Assembly (NCBI RefSeq): GCF_903969135.1
Contig: NZ_LR824569.1
Coordinates: 1,674,001 to 1,738,000, forward strand
Origin: Chryseobacterium sp. JV274
Lineage (GTDB): Bacteria; Bacteroidota; Bacteroidia; Flavobacteriales; Weeksellaceae
Direction: 5' to 3'
DNA: 64,000 nt
Of the stretch, positions 50,930-60,378 are shown in pieces. A program made the position numbers and the translations under genes. How positions within the stretch are numbered: the stretch's first letter is position 1; each line of letters opens with the position of its first letter. Under the pieces are notes generated by a model. That model searched no databases and was not told where the DNA came from. It worked only from the letters and a program-made list of their open reading frames with translations.

Positions 50930-53900
50930 TTATCTGGAACTTTCTTTAGAATTTTCAGCACTAACATCATACTTTGGAAATTCTTTATCTTTTTCAGATA
51001 TTGTATATTTTTTAGGTTTGGTAATAGCAACGATCGATTTACTCTCTTTATCAACAGAACCAAGTATTATTTTTTGATGTCCTGCTGTTTTTTCTCCATT
51101 CCCTTGATTTCCTCCCAAATATACATATCTTGTACCATCTAAATTTTCACCAGCAATTAATGCCACATGTGAATAATCAAAAACTATTAAAGCTCCAACA
51201 AAAGCATTACAATCTTCTCCATTTTCCCATGTACTTCCCTTCCAGCCAAAGGCAGCTGCACTTTTAGGAGTATTAATCCTTTGATAATCCTGAGTCTGAT
51301 CAAAACACCAAGCTAAAAATGCACCACACCACGGATTTGTATAATCGTAACCTAATCCAGCAGCAGAAGAGACATCAAAGTATTCTGTGATTTTTTCTTT
51401 TAAAGGGCTATCAATTTCTCTTAATCCTTTATATTTTTCATATTCTTTCCATGCAGCTTGAAACCATGGAGCATTTCCCACCAAGTTCAATCCTGTCCCT
51501 TTACCACATTCTACAACTCTAAATACCGCTTTCATAGAATCACCTGCTTTAACTTCCCATTTATCTAGCTTACCTCCACGATACCAAATTTTTCTGTGTA
51601 GTCTTGAAGGTGTAAGTTTATTCAAGATATCAACTACAGAATCAACTACAACATCATCCGATAATTTGCCTGTATCATCCGCTTTCAAATACATAGAGTC
51701 CTTATACCAATCTGCCATCCCAGTTATTGCTGCTTCCTTAGGGGTATAGTCCCTATCTACTCCGTCAGAAATCATCACTCCAGAGTCTTTAGCTTTTTCA
51801 TCTATTTTTTTCTGAATTTCTTTGTAATTACCCTTTCCTGTTATTTGTAACAATCCTCTACCTCTAAAATTCCAGGTATCATCAACAGATTCATTTCCAA
51901 GTCTCCCTCCATATGCTATTTCTGCAATTTTCTTTTCATTAGATTTATATCCGTTTTTTGAACTTCTACCATATTCATACGCCAGATCATTAGGTGGACT
52001 TTGCTTACCCAGTTCAGGATTTGCTCTAAAATTTTTAAAATGTTTTGGTAGATCTTCGGCTGCATAATCCAAACTTTCACCATGGAGACCTCCTTTTAAA
52101 CTCGTTCCTGCTTCTTGTAATGACTGTGCGAAAAAATGAGCTTTTCTTGCGCAAGTATTTAATTCGAAAATATTTCTGTATTTATTTAAAGTTAACGCTA
52201 ACTCTTGTAAATCGTCATTCTCAGCATTTTTATATACTCTTTTGAGAATATCAACTGTAATTTCAGCTTTACATCGTGGACAGCCATTTTCTCCTTCTTT
52301 CTTCACTTCCGCCATTTCCACCACCACCGGCATCACATCATTATCAATCGCTTCAGGAGTTTCTTTCTGAGATACTTTAAGGCAGCCACTTTCATAAAAA
52401 ATAAACTGTTTCCTTAATTCCAGCATTTCTTCTTTTGTAAAAGGAGTTCCGTCTTTTTTATAAGCTTTGATTCCCAGCTTTTCCATATCTTCCGTTCTAA
52501 CCAGATCGGCAGGAAGTGTATTATTAATCGTAAACTGGCTTTTTTCTATTTTCCATACCTTTTTTTTAGGATCTGCAGGATCTTGCACTTGCCGGGAAAC
52601 CTGTGCTATATAATAATCAAAATTCTTTGGTGGATTTTTCCATTCTTCTTTTGCCGTGAAAGAAACTTCGAGCAAGCCGTCTTTTCCTGTCTTTTCTTCG
52701 TTGTAGCTTTGTTTGCTTTCGTGGGTATAGGTTATATGGTCTTTTTCGTTTAACCCTTCTTTAGGAATTTCTTTCAAAACGTCAATTTTCAGAACTTCTT
52801 CAGTCATATTGACGGTGTGCACCCAAAGTTTATGGGTTTTACCATAGAAAGTCTGCTCCCGCTGGATATCTTTACCATTTTCTGTGGAGAACATAATGGA
52901 GACAATTTTCTGTTCGGAAGTCATCACCAGTTCTTCATTGAAATCCAGAACTTCCAGATAAGTTGTAGTGGCATCTACCACTACAGGACGTGTTCCCTGA
53001 ATGGTAATATTCCCTGGAAGCACAATATCTGCAGATGAATTCGCCTGAAGTTCTACGGTAAATACCAGACGGTAAGACGGGTTGGGATTTTCTGTTGTTT
53101 TGGGTATAGCTGCCAGCAATTTTTTCTTGTAATCGTCATTGGTGGTAATAAGAAAAGACGCTTTGCCCTCACTGTTAAGGGTGACGGTTTTTTCTTCCAG
53201 CATATATTTGTCTTTCTCTTTATAGAAATCATCGCCTTCTCCTTTTACCCAGACTTTTACTTTTAAAGCCTGGTTCTGAAGACCATCAATTTCAAGAAAT
53301 CCATAGGTTTCTTCTCCAAACCCTGTTTCGGTACGTTTTACTCCGGTTGCATACGCCCAAAGTGCTCTTTTTACGGTTGGTTCCGAAACTTTTACTTTAG
53401 CTTCTATTTTCTTGCCATCCGTATAATCTCCTGTTAAATAAGCGGAAATCGTATATTCTCCGAGATCATTGAATGTAATGGTTCCGTCTCCGTTATTGGT
53501 GACTTTATCCGGTACTTCTATTTTTATGGCCTCATTTCCAGCCAGTGTAGCAATTCTTGCTGTTGCTGTATATTTTATCTTGGTTCCTTTCGGAATATTC
53601 GTGGCGGGAACGGTGAATTTATCAATTACATTTTGAATCACCTCAAAATTAAAACAGTCTGATCCTGAAAATCCGGGTTGTTTTCCTTCTCCAACCGGGC
53701 TGGCATAAGCTTCCAGCACATATTTTCCGAAATACTGATTACTGGCCAGCTTTGCATCATTATAAAGCAATTCAGCAACTCTTTTACTGATGACACTAGT
53801 CCTGAAGGAAGGTGAATTTTCAAATAAGGCCACTCTTCCAATTCCTTCTTTTTTAAGATACCAATATACAGATGTCCCGGAAGGTATATAATTAACGTTG

Positions 53901-55162
53901 AACTTAGAGGCCTGAACTTTGATAGTATCACTGAATCTTACTAAACCCGGTTCTCCTTTCACTCCCATTACTCCGAGGCTGTTTTCTATTTTAACTTCTA
54001 TAGACTGGGGTTTTGGATCTGTGGGATCTGTAAATGCTTCTACAGTATATTTTCCTTCATTTTTAAAAGTTAGAAATATACGATCACCAATCCCAGTTAC
54101 ATCCACAAGGTGCGGAGAAGAGACTTCTGAATAACTGCTATAGAGTACTGTCGTTCCTTGTTTTACAGTCCATTGAACGCTATTCACAGGCATAAAGAAA
54201 CCTCTGTTCAGTATTTTCGCCTGGTCGGTCGCACTGCTGAGTTTACGTTCAATAGATACAGGCAAAGGGATTTTAATTAAGGTTGAAGATCCTGGACTGA
54301 CAATTTTTTTAACAAAGTCCTGAACGACCTCTACATTAATAGAGCATTTAGCATCACCAGCTTTTTTGCCATAAGCTTCGAGCCTGTACTTCCCTTCTGC
54401 AAGACCGTCAAATATTTTACTCATAGATTGGCTGAAATTGCTTCCCAATCCAATAAAGGTTTTTACTTTATCTTTGGTTCCTTCTCCTTTGAAAAGAGCC
54501 CAGATGATTTTTTTCTCATCACCTTTAAATTGGGCTTTCAAATCCAGATTATCACCGCCAAAAGGATTTGCAATGGGAAATAACGGTCCGTTCATCCCTT
54601 TGATATAATAATAGTTTCCGACAGGCTTATCTTCCGGTATCGGCCTTATCATTGAGATTGATGACACTGCAATGCTCGCTTCAGACGCAGCAGATGAAGG
54701 CCATTGTGGTGAAGTATTGGCTACGGAAAATTCATCTGCTTCTTTGACTTCAATCTGGGAAACGTTATTGGCCTGCCCGGTAGTTGCAAAAGCAATCGTT
54801 CCGGGAACGCCATATCCAGGGCAATTTCCGGTAGAAGCATCCAACAGTATTTTCATACTCTTGTTGAATTCTACGTTTTCATAATAGTCTTTATATTTGA
54901 TACTGCATTTGCCTTTGCATGGGTAAGTTTTCCCATCTGAACCTTTACAGTTTCCAAATCCATTGCCACCACCGAAGCTGTCGGCTTTATCATCAAGGTA
55001 AGTTGCTACAGGTTTATTCTGTGCAAAGTATTTGTTTTTGCCTAATTTTTTTTTCTGGCTTTTCACTTCCATCGGAACAGCGGTTCCATTGGAATTATTG
55101 GTTACAGAACTGCTGCAGTACGCAGTGGCTCCTTCTATAATGATGTATCCTTTATCCGCCAT
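50930..55162 (-). CDS. T6SS effector: DUF4280/PAAR-like, Ig-like repeats, GH19 glycosidase, CHAP-like amidase
   Basis: 1410 residues. Residues 1-130 are a Cys-rich DUF4280 domain (PAAR-like spike tip: GATAYCSSSV, NCKGSDGKTYPCKGKCSIKY, STGNCPGYG). Residues about 150-920 are beta-rich Ig-like segments with repeated FNDLGEYTISAYL-type strands. About 950-965 has CPRC. A GH19/lysozyme-like domain spans about 985-1215: NTCARKAHFFAQSLQEAG (probable catalytic Glu), GESLDYAAEDL and GRGLLQITGKGNYKEI. The end, about 1225-1395, resembles TIGR02594/CHAP-type cysteine amidases: NPWCGAFLAWCF (Cys near 1278) and YSHVALIAG (His near 1332). Two wall-cutting activities suggest killing of rivals by peptidoglycan degradation, delivered on the VgrG spike. 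Two probable immunity genes follow. Confidence 0.85.
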   Translation of the reverse strand: MADKGYIIIEGATAYCSSSVTNNSNGTAVPMEVKSQKKKLGKNKYFAQNKPVATYLDDKADSFGGGNGFGNCKGSDGKTYPCKGKCSIKYKDYYENVEFNKSMKILLDASTGNCPGYGVPGTIAFATTGQANNVSQIEVKEADEFSVANTSPQWPSSAASEASIAVSSISMIRPIPEDKPVGNYYYIKGMNGPLFPIANPFGGDNLDLKAQFKGDEKKIIWALFKGEGTKDKVKTFIGLGSNFSQSMSKIFDGLAEGKYRLEAYGKKAGDAKCSINVEVVQDFVKKIVSPGSSTLIKIPLPVSIERKLSSATDQAKILNRGFFMPVNSVQWTVKQGTTVLYSSYSEVSSPHLVDVTGIGDRIFLTFKNEGKYTVEAFTDPTDPKPQSIEVKIENSLGVMGVKGEPGLVRFSDTIKVQASKFNVNYIPSGTSVYWYLKKEGIGRVALFENSPSFRTSVISKRVAELLYNDAKLASNQYFGKYVLEAYASPVGEGKQPGFSGSDCFNFEVIQNVIDKFTVPATNIPKGTKIKYTATARIATLAGNEAIKIEVPDKVTNNGDGTITFNDLGEYTISAYLTGDYTDGKKIEAKVKVSEPTVKRALWAYATGVKRTETGFGEETYGFLEIDGLQNQALKVKVWVKGEGDDFYKEKDKYMLEEKTVTLNSEGKASFLITTNDDYKKKLLAAIPKTTENPNPSYRLVFTVELQANSSADIVLPGNITIQGTRPVVVDATTTYLEVLDFNEELVMTSEQKIVSIMFSTENGKDIQREQTFYGKTHKLWVHTVNMTEEVLKIDVLKEIPKEGLNEKDHITYTHESKQSYNEEKTGKDGLLEVSFTAKEEWKNPPKNFDYYIAQVSRQVQDPADPKKKVWKIEKSQFTINNTLPADLVRTEDMEKLGIKAYKKDGTPFTKEEMLELRKQFIFYESGCLKVSQKETPEAIDNDVMPVVVEMAEVKKEGENGCPRCKAEITVDILKRVYKNAENDDLQELALTLNKYRNIFELNTCARKAHFFAQSLQEAGTSLKGGLHGESLDYAAEDLPKHFKNFRANPELGKQSPPNDLAYEYGRSSKNGYKSNEKKIAEIAYGGRLGNESVDDTWNFRGRGLLQITGKGNYKEIQKKIDEKAKDSGVMISDGVDRDYTPKEAAITGMADWYKDSMYLKADDTGKLSDDVVVDSVVDILNKLTPSRLHRKIWYRGGKLDKWEVKAGDSMKAVFRVVECGKGTGLNLVGNAPWFQAAWKEYEKYKGLREIDSPLKEKITEYFDVSSAAGLGYDYTNPWCGAFLAWCFDQTQDYQRINTPKSAAAFGWKGSTWENGEDCNAFVGALIVFDYSHVALIAGENLDGTRYVYLGGNQGNGEKTAGHQKIILGSVDKESKSIVAITKPKKYTISEKDKEFPKYDVSAENSKESSR

Positions 55163-55180
55163 GTCATTTGTTCATAAAGA

Positions 55181-55975
55181 TTAAGTCATTGTGATCGTTT
55201 CCCGGTATACTGTTTTTTCTCCATCTGACAATATAAAGTCAGCTTTCTTTTTGGAATACTGTTTTTTACGGGAGTTGTATTCCATTTCTATACTTAATTT
55301 TACCTGATACTGTCCCGCGTAATACAGGTATTTCTTATCTAATTCTTCCTGTATGGTGTCCGGAACTTTGATTTCGGAAGTAAAAAAGGCATTAAAACCA
55401 TATTCTCTCTGTTCTGCATTGATGACTCCGGGACATTCTATATCACCAATTCCTTTGATATTCCATATGATAGACTCATGGTTTTCTCCTCCGTTATCTA
55501 CATAATAAGGGGCGAATAACAGCAGATTCCAGAAGGGTTCTTTCAGTTTATTTTTATAAAAAACAGCTTCATCTTCAAGCGCAGACAGATATTGGTTTCT
55601 GAAGACCTCAGCATTCTGGTATTTTTCCTGAAGCACTGCCGTTTTGAGTTTCCAGTTTTCTATATTTTTCTGATGGTCTGCTACGCCCAGAAAACTTCCT
55701 TTTTCATCCACTTTTATTTCCAGCGGATAAGAGCTCTGCTCCAGGATATACAGGATTTCCATAAATTTATTTTCAGATGGAAAAGAGGAATCATCTACCT
55801 TATCTATCAGCCAGTATTTTGTATGATCTTCATTCTCTTTCTCCTGCAGTGTAATTCTAAAAGATGAATAAAACCCTTTTGCTTCTCCAAATTGTATTTC
55901 AAGCGCATTCTCCACGTGATAATCATGGGTTCCTAAGGCATATTTCTGAAAAGGTTTTACTCTTGTTTCTACCAT
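55181..55975 (-). CDS. T6SS-cargo-associated protein, probable adaptor
   Basis: 264 residues, no signal peptide or membrane segment. Beta-rich with a helical middle (about 105-150, KNIENWKLKTAVLQEKYQNAEVFRNQYLSAL). Notable: VETRVKPFQKYALGTHDYHVENALEIQFG at the start and YYAGQYQVKLSIEMEYNSRKKQYSKKKADF near the end. I know no named family. It starts shortly downstream of the small membrane gene and ends 18 bases before the DUF4280 effector, so an adaptor or chaperone loading that effector is the most natural role; this is inference. Confidence 0.55.
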   Translation of the reverse strand: MVETRVKPFQKYALGTHDYHVENALEIQFGEAKGFYSSFRITLQEKENEDHTKYWLIDKVDDSSFPSENKFMEILYILEQSSYPLEIKVDEKGSFLGVADHQKNIENWKLKTAVLQEKYQNAEVFRNQYLSALEDEAVFYKNKLKEPFWNLLLFAPYYVDNGGENHESIIWNIKGIGDIECPGVINAEQREYGFNAFFTSEIKVPDTIQEELDKKYLYYAGQYQVKLSIEMEYNSRKKQYSKKKADFILSDGEKTVYRETITMT

Positions 55976-55998
55976 ATTGGTTGGTTATTGTCTATTAT

Positions 55999-56241
55999 TT
56001 AAAAGTCGTTCCACTCCTGGTGCAGCTCGCTGATTTTATTAATCATTACACTTATTATCCATCCGGAGGCCACACCAATCGACAGATATATCAATGTTTT
56101 CAAACTAAAAACCGAATGGAAAATAAATCCAATCTTCATATGGTCACTCAATGATGCTGAATCAGTATGATCAACTATTGAATCCCATGTTGAGAATAAT
56201 ATTCCTATAAATCCTCCTGCAGTTATTATTTTTTTCTTCAT
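55999..56241 (-). CDS. Small membrane protein, possible immunity protein
   Basis: 80 residues from the ATG at 56241 (an upstream TTG gives 91). Hydrophobic segments at about 5-19 and 45-66 (SLKTLIYLSIGVASGWIISVMI). Upstream lies a 22-base copy of the effector/immunity junction (56251-56272). Among effector genes, short membrane proteins like this usually protect against membrane-acting toxins, but no homologue is recognised. Confidence 0.55.
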   Translation of the reverse strand: MKKKIITAGGFIGILFSTWDSIVDHTDSASLSDHMKIGFIFHSVFSLKTLIYLSIGVASGWIISVMINKISELHQEWNDF

Positions 56242-56299
56242 TTTGGAATAAAATATTTCTTCATTAATTTTCAATATAACCTGAGTTGTATTACTATCA

Positions 56300-56534
56300 T
56301 TATTTTCTTTTTCTAAAAATCACAATACTTATAAAAGATAAAAAAACAACTATTAAAAGGGAATATATCACTGTTGTAAAAATTCTGTGTCATATTGTGT
56401 CGCGTCATGATTTCCATCTCCATTAAGCGAATCATACCTTAAAAAGGAATAAATAATATATGCTCTTGCCAAAAAGGAAGTTCAAGAAATATTATAATTC
56501 CGATAGCTATCTTAGATCTTTTATCAATTATCAT
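56300..56534 (-). pseudogene. Frameshifted small membrane protein (probable immunity remnant)
   Basis: From an ATG at 56534 the frame reads MIIDKRSKIAIGIIIFLELPFW and stops after 32 codons. Adding one T at each of two five-T runs restores a frame of about 78 residues that continues LRYDSLNGDGNHDATQYDTEF and ends in a clear membrane helix FTTVIYSLLIVVFLSFISIV plus FRKRK and TAA. Two one-base losses in T-runs point to decay by slippage or to homopolymer errors in assembly. The stretch 56275-56677 has no other gene. Confidence 0.6.
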
Positions 56535-56677
56535 TGCTTACTAATTATCTGAAATAAAATGTATGAAAAGATAAATTTCATTATACTATTTAAAATCACA
56601 CTAATGAATATGTGCTTATAGGTTAATAAATCTATTTTAGTCCAATCTGTTTCGATATTATTTGACCATTCAACCTG

Positions 56678-57073
56678 TTACTTTTTCATAAAAGAGTAAA
56701 CATATTCTTTACCATCCATACACTCATAAAATATCTGATATTTATAATAATTTTGATGCAGGCGAATACTATCTAATCTTCTCTTTATAGAAAAAGCATT
56801 ACTTCTATAAAATAAGGTATCAGAGGTACAAGGAACCTTATTTACAATAATTTTATAAACGGTTGTATCTTTAGGTTGATCAACATTATATTTAGGTTCT
56901 CTTAATACCTCTTTTGCATGATTTTCTATTTTTATTTTTTCTAAAAGTACTTTTTCAGATGAACTTAAAGTTCCTTCTTTAGGTGTTGTAAGCCAAAATA
57001 CAATGAGAAAACCATATCTGTAAATGATCAGACACAGTACTGCAATAATTCCTATTATTAAATATTTCTTCAT
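56678..57073 (-). CDS. Membrane-anchored partner of the lipase-like effector
   Basis: 131 residues: an N-terminal membrane helix at 4-33 (YLIIGIIAVLCLIIYRYGFLIVFWL) and a soluble C-terminal domain of about 95 residues, probably in the periplasm, with two Cys (VPCTSDT and FYECMDG) that may pair. Its ATG overlaps the stop of the lipase-like effector by one base (TAATG). Tight coupling to an effector gene is the usual arrangement of immunity proteins. No family recognised. Confidence 0.68.
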   Translation of the reverse strand: MKKYLIIGIIAVLCLIIYRYGFLIVFWLTTPKEGTLSSSEKVLLEKIKIENHAKEVLREPKYNVDQPKDTTVYKIIVNKVPCTSDTLFYRSNAFSIKRRLDSIRLHQNYYKYQIFYECMDGKEYVYSFMKK

Positions 57074-58368
57074 TAATTTTCTGTATAATATTTTTTTGTT
57101 TTTTCATCATAAAAGTAAAATTTAGAATTTTTATATACTCTTGAAAAAGGTGTTGGGCTTTTTACTTTTAAGGCATTAAAATTCTTTTGTAATACTGTAG
57201 TAGATGTTCCTCCATATCCCATTCCGCTACCAGGTGTTGTGTATGTTTTATTTTCCTGATTTACAAATTGAAACTCTATCAGCTCAAGATCTTCAAACCA
57301 TCCCCATACAAAAGCTTCGTCTTTTGTATACATATGTCCGAATTCATCCCCTTTTGGATTCTTTGAAATACCGCTGAATTTCACACCTCTTATTGTAGAG
57401 GAATCATTAGCATTTTTATACATAAGCACAGGATCCCAGTCAATATCTATCTGGTAAGTTATTTGTGGAAATGTAACACTAAAACCTGAGGTATCTGCCG
57501 GGGACAGATGAACAACTTTTTCAATATTGAGCTTTTGGTTTTTAAATACACTCAGAACCCCTTCTGCAAAAGCTCCTCCCATACTATGTGACACCACCAT
57601 TATACGACGTTCTTCTTTGAATAATTCCTGATAAAATTTTGATGCCTGATTTTTAAGCCTGGCTTCTGCAAACGATTTACCTTGTTTATACCGATCTCCT
57701 CCCGATGAAAATTTTGTGCCGGCTCCGTTAATAAAATATTCTTTTGTGGATCTAAAATACTTCTTAGCGCTGCTTTTAAGCCCAATACCCCAATATTGTT
57801 CTCCCCATTCACTTCCAGCATAAGGCATTTTTTTATTCCAATATCCACAAATATAAATAATGATTGGATCCAAAATTTTGAATGAAACTTCTGCTCTTAC
57901 CTTTTCATCTGGTGCTTTAAAGAAAGCATACACTCTTAATTTGGATATTTTCCTATCCTTAGGAACAATATAGGATATCTTCTCCTCACCTGTTACCTGA
58001 GAAGCATTAGCTAAAGGGGTATCATCATACTGGATAGCCCACTTAAGACCTTTCAATTCTGATTTCGTAGGAGTTCTGCTATACTGTATTGCTTTAAAGT
58101 AATATTTAACTTCTTTTTTTATAATCTTAACTTCTTTTGTACATTCTATATCTTCATAACATTTCACAGCCTTTACAAGTAATGACTGAGTTTCACTTTT
58201 CGCCTGATATTCATCAAATTTCTTTCCTCCTTTTTTCCCATAAAAGGTGTTTTCCTGAGGGGATTTAAAATCCAATGTCCCCTTGGAAGCATCTTTCATA
58301 ATATGTTCTGCTTCCTTGTAGGACTTTCCAAAGACATTTCTTACGATATTTCCACCTTCGCCCGCCAT
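57073..58368 (-). CDS. Lipase-like T6SS effector
   Basis: 431 residues. An alpha/beta-hydrolase core lies at about 165-345: IIIYICGYWNKKMPYAGSEWGEQYWG near the oxyanion strand, the nucleophile elbow VVSHSMGGAFAEG with Ser262 (a GxSxG variant, S-H-S-M-G), HLSPADTSG for the acid and FGHMYTKDEAF near 345-355 for the His. No signal peptide, fitting needle delivery. It starts one base after vgrG and is coupled to a membrane partner gene. A phospholipase acting on rival membranes is a natural reading; other lipases or esterases are possible. N-terminal 160 residues are unassigned. Confidence 0.72.
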   Translation of the reverse strand: MAGEGGNIVRNVFGKSYKEAEHIMKDASKGTLDFKSPQENTFYGKKGGKKFDEYQAKSETQSLLVKAVKCYEDIECTKEVKIIKKEVKYYFKAIQYSRTPTKSELKGLKWAIQYDDTPLANASQVTGEEKISYIVPKDRKISKLRVYAFFKAPDEKVRAEVSFKILDPIIIYICGYWNKKMPYAGSEWGEQYWGIGLKSSAKKYFRSTKEYFINGAGTKFSSGGDRYKQGKSFAEARLKNQASKFYQELFKEERRIMVVSHSMGGAFAEGVLSVFKNQKLNIEKVVHLSPADTSGFSVTFPQITYQIDIDWDPVLMYKNANDSSTIRGVKFSGISKNPKGDEFGHMYTKDEAFVWGWFEDLELIEFQFVNQENKTYTTPGSGMGYGGTSTTVLQKNFNALKVKSPTPFSRVYKNSKFYFYDEKTKKYYTEN

Positions 58369-58369
58369 A

Positions 58370-60250
58370 TTACTGCATTTTTACCTGTTTACCGCTATTG
58401 ATAAGCACTTCTTTGGCACTTTCTACATTGATGGCATCTTTTGTACTGATGTAAGAGCCGGCTTCCATATTTTCTGTAATATTTTTAGCTGTAGATTTTC
58501 TGCCAGCTTCAGCCGTTTCAATGATATTGCTTGCTGTCAGATTATAATCATCATTGGCGGTTTCCGTGATATCTTCTCCAGCCATAATATTGACATTTCT
58601 CTGCGCTGAGGCAATAATATTTTTACCCGCATTGATCTGTACATTTTCTCCGGCTGTGAAGGTTATATTTTTGGGAGCATTAACTATTATATTCCCTTTT
58701 CCGTCCATTAAATAAGTATTTCCACTTGGATCTTCTATGAAAATACTTCCTTCCTGATCATTAAAAATCACTTTATTGCCACTCCTTGTCTGAATAGATT
58801 TAAGATGGTTATTGATACTTCCTCCCAATGCCACCTGCCCATGGAACATTCCTCCCATTGCAAACGGAAAATCCGGGTGGTGGTATTCAAAGCCTACCAT
58901 TACCTGATCTCCCACTTCGGGTACTGCTACAAAACCTCTGTTTTGAGTAATAACATCTGTACCGCCTGCATCCGGGCTCATCATTCTGATAAAATGGGTA
59001 GTATCGGGATTTTTCTGCCAGTCAAATCTCACCTGTATTCTTCCCTGATTAAGTGGGTCTGTATTGGAAATAACGGTAGCTACCTGTGGTTCAGCTTTAG
59101 GATGTATGAAATCCGGTTTCGGCATAAAGCCTGTACCTTCTGCAATAGCTTCAAAACTTCCCGTATAATACCCTCGGGCGTTTACTTCATGGGATACTTC
59201 GGTAATCGTAAGTTTTGTAAAATAAGAAGTCTGACTGGTATCCGGTTTCCTCATTTCAATATCAGCAAGACAACCTGGATATAAAAACGGAACGGTTGTA
59301 TTTCCTGAAACAGTAAATACTTCTACGGCAGCACTTCCGGCAGCGCTTTTCTGAGAATCACTCACATCCACAAACATATTGGCATTGATAGGCGCCGGAG
59401 AAAGTGAATGGGTTTTAAAAATATTATTATTCAGTTCATAAGCCTTGGACGGAATTTCTCCCAAATGTCTGATATTATTTTCAGAGCCTTCCATTTTTGT
59501 GTGGCTGCTGCTGTTATATCCAAAAAACCGGGGATTGGTATGGACAGCGTTCAGCTCCACCTGAACGTCTGTTGCATTGCTTCCATATACAAGCCTGATC
59601 GGTTTTTCTGAAGGGGGAAGCTTTCCGAAATGAAGGACTTCACCATCATAATAAAACTGTTCTCCGTAGGCTTCTGCAGTTCTTGCAAGATAATTATAAT
59701 GGGTTTCGTTATATTGTGCACTATAATTAATATAGCTTTTATTTTGAGTATCTACTCTGAAATCAAACTTCTCAGATCCCAGTGCTTCTTTACATATTTT
59801 ATTGGCAATGATTCCGGTATTAACAGCCTGATCCCCTCCAAAACTTTGAGTATGGGGAGCGGCATCCATAAGAATGGTAGGGCTCTGACCTCTCAGTACA
59901 ATATTTCCCAGACTCATTTTTTCCTGGCTGAATGCCGCTTTAGTGATGACCCCCACAAAAGTTCTTTCAGGGCTTTCACTTTCATAATCTTTGTATTTAA
60001 AGACAATCGTAATCCTCTTTCCCAAAAACTGACGTGCTTGTTCCAGGGTATGGTTTTGGGCTTCTCCAAGAGAATCATGGGCTAGAATAAGTTCAAAATT
60101 GTGATGTCTTCTGGCACTTTGCTGTAAGCGGAAATGCTTGAAGTGTTTGATAATTTTGCCTTCAATCACAATATCCAGCTTTACCACACGGTTGATTCCG
60201 GGAATATGATTCTCAGAAATCTTATCAGAATTCGAGGCATTTTTATTCAT
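58370..60250 (-). CDS. tssI: T6SS spike protein VgrG (TssI)
   Basis: 626 residues. N-terminal gp27-like beta domains (IEGKIIKHFKHFRLQQSARRHHNFEL ... SARTAEAYGEQFYYDGEVLHFG) span about 20-360; the gp5 OB-fold follows (DPLNQGRIQVRFDWQKNPDTTHFIRM and GFVAVPEVGDQVMVGFEYHHPDFPF, about 405-470), then a beta-helix needle of repeats GNIIVNAPKNITFTAGENVQIN, KNIIASAQRNVNIMAGEDI. It forms the trimeric tip of the injected tube and carries effectors such as the DUF4280 protein. Encoded between hcp and the effector genes. Confidence 0.93.
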   Translation of the reverse strand: MNKNASNSDKISENHIPGINRVVKLDIVIEGKIIKHFKHFRLQQSARRHHNFELILAHDSLGEAQNHTLEQARQFLGKRITIVFKYKDYESESPERTFVGVITKAAFSQEKMSLGNIVLRGQSPTILMDAAPHTQSFGGDQAVNTGIIANKICKEALGSEKFDFRVDTQNKSYINYSAQYNETHYNYLARTAEAYGEQFYYDGEVLHFGKLPPSEKPIRLVYGSNATDVQVELNAVHTNPRFFGYNSSSHTKMEGSENNIRHLGEIPSKAYELNNNIFKTHSLSPAPINANMFVDVSDSQKSAAGSAAVEVFTVSGNTTVPFLYPGCLADIEMRKPDTSQTSYFTKLTITEVSHEVNARGYYTGSFEAIAEGTGFMPKPDFIHPKAEPQVATVISNTDPLNQGRIQVRFDWQKNPDTTHFIRMMSPDAGGTDVITQNRGFVAVPEVGDQVMVGFEYHHPDFPFAMGGMFHGQVALGGSINNHLKSIQTRSGNKVIFNDQEGSIFIEDPSGNTYLMDGKGNIIVNAPKNITFTAGENVQINAGKNIIASAQRNVNIMAGEDITETANDDYNLTASNIIETAEAGRKSTAKNITENMEAGSYISTKDAINVESAKEVLINSGKQVKMQ

Positions 60251-60378
60251 AGTGATTAGGTGTTTTTTTTCAGAACATTTTTTTAAATAAACAGTCGTTC
60301 TATAAGGTTAAAAAAGGCAGAACAGCATCCCTTGGACCGGGTGTACTATTCTGCCTGATATTTAAATTCTGAGTAGGC

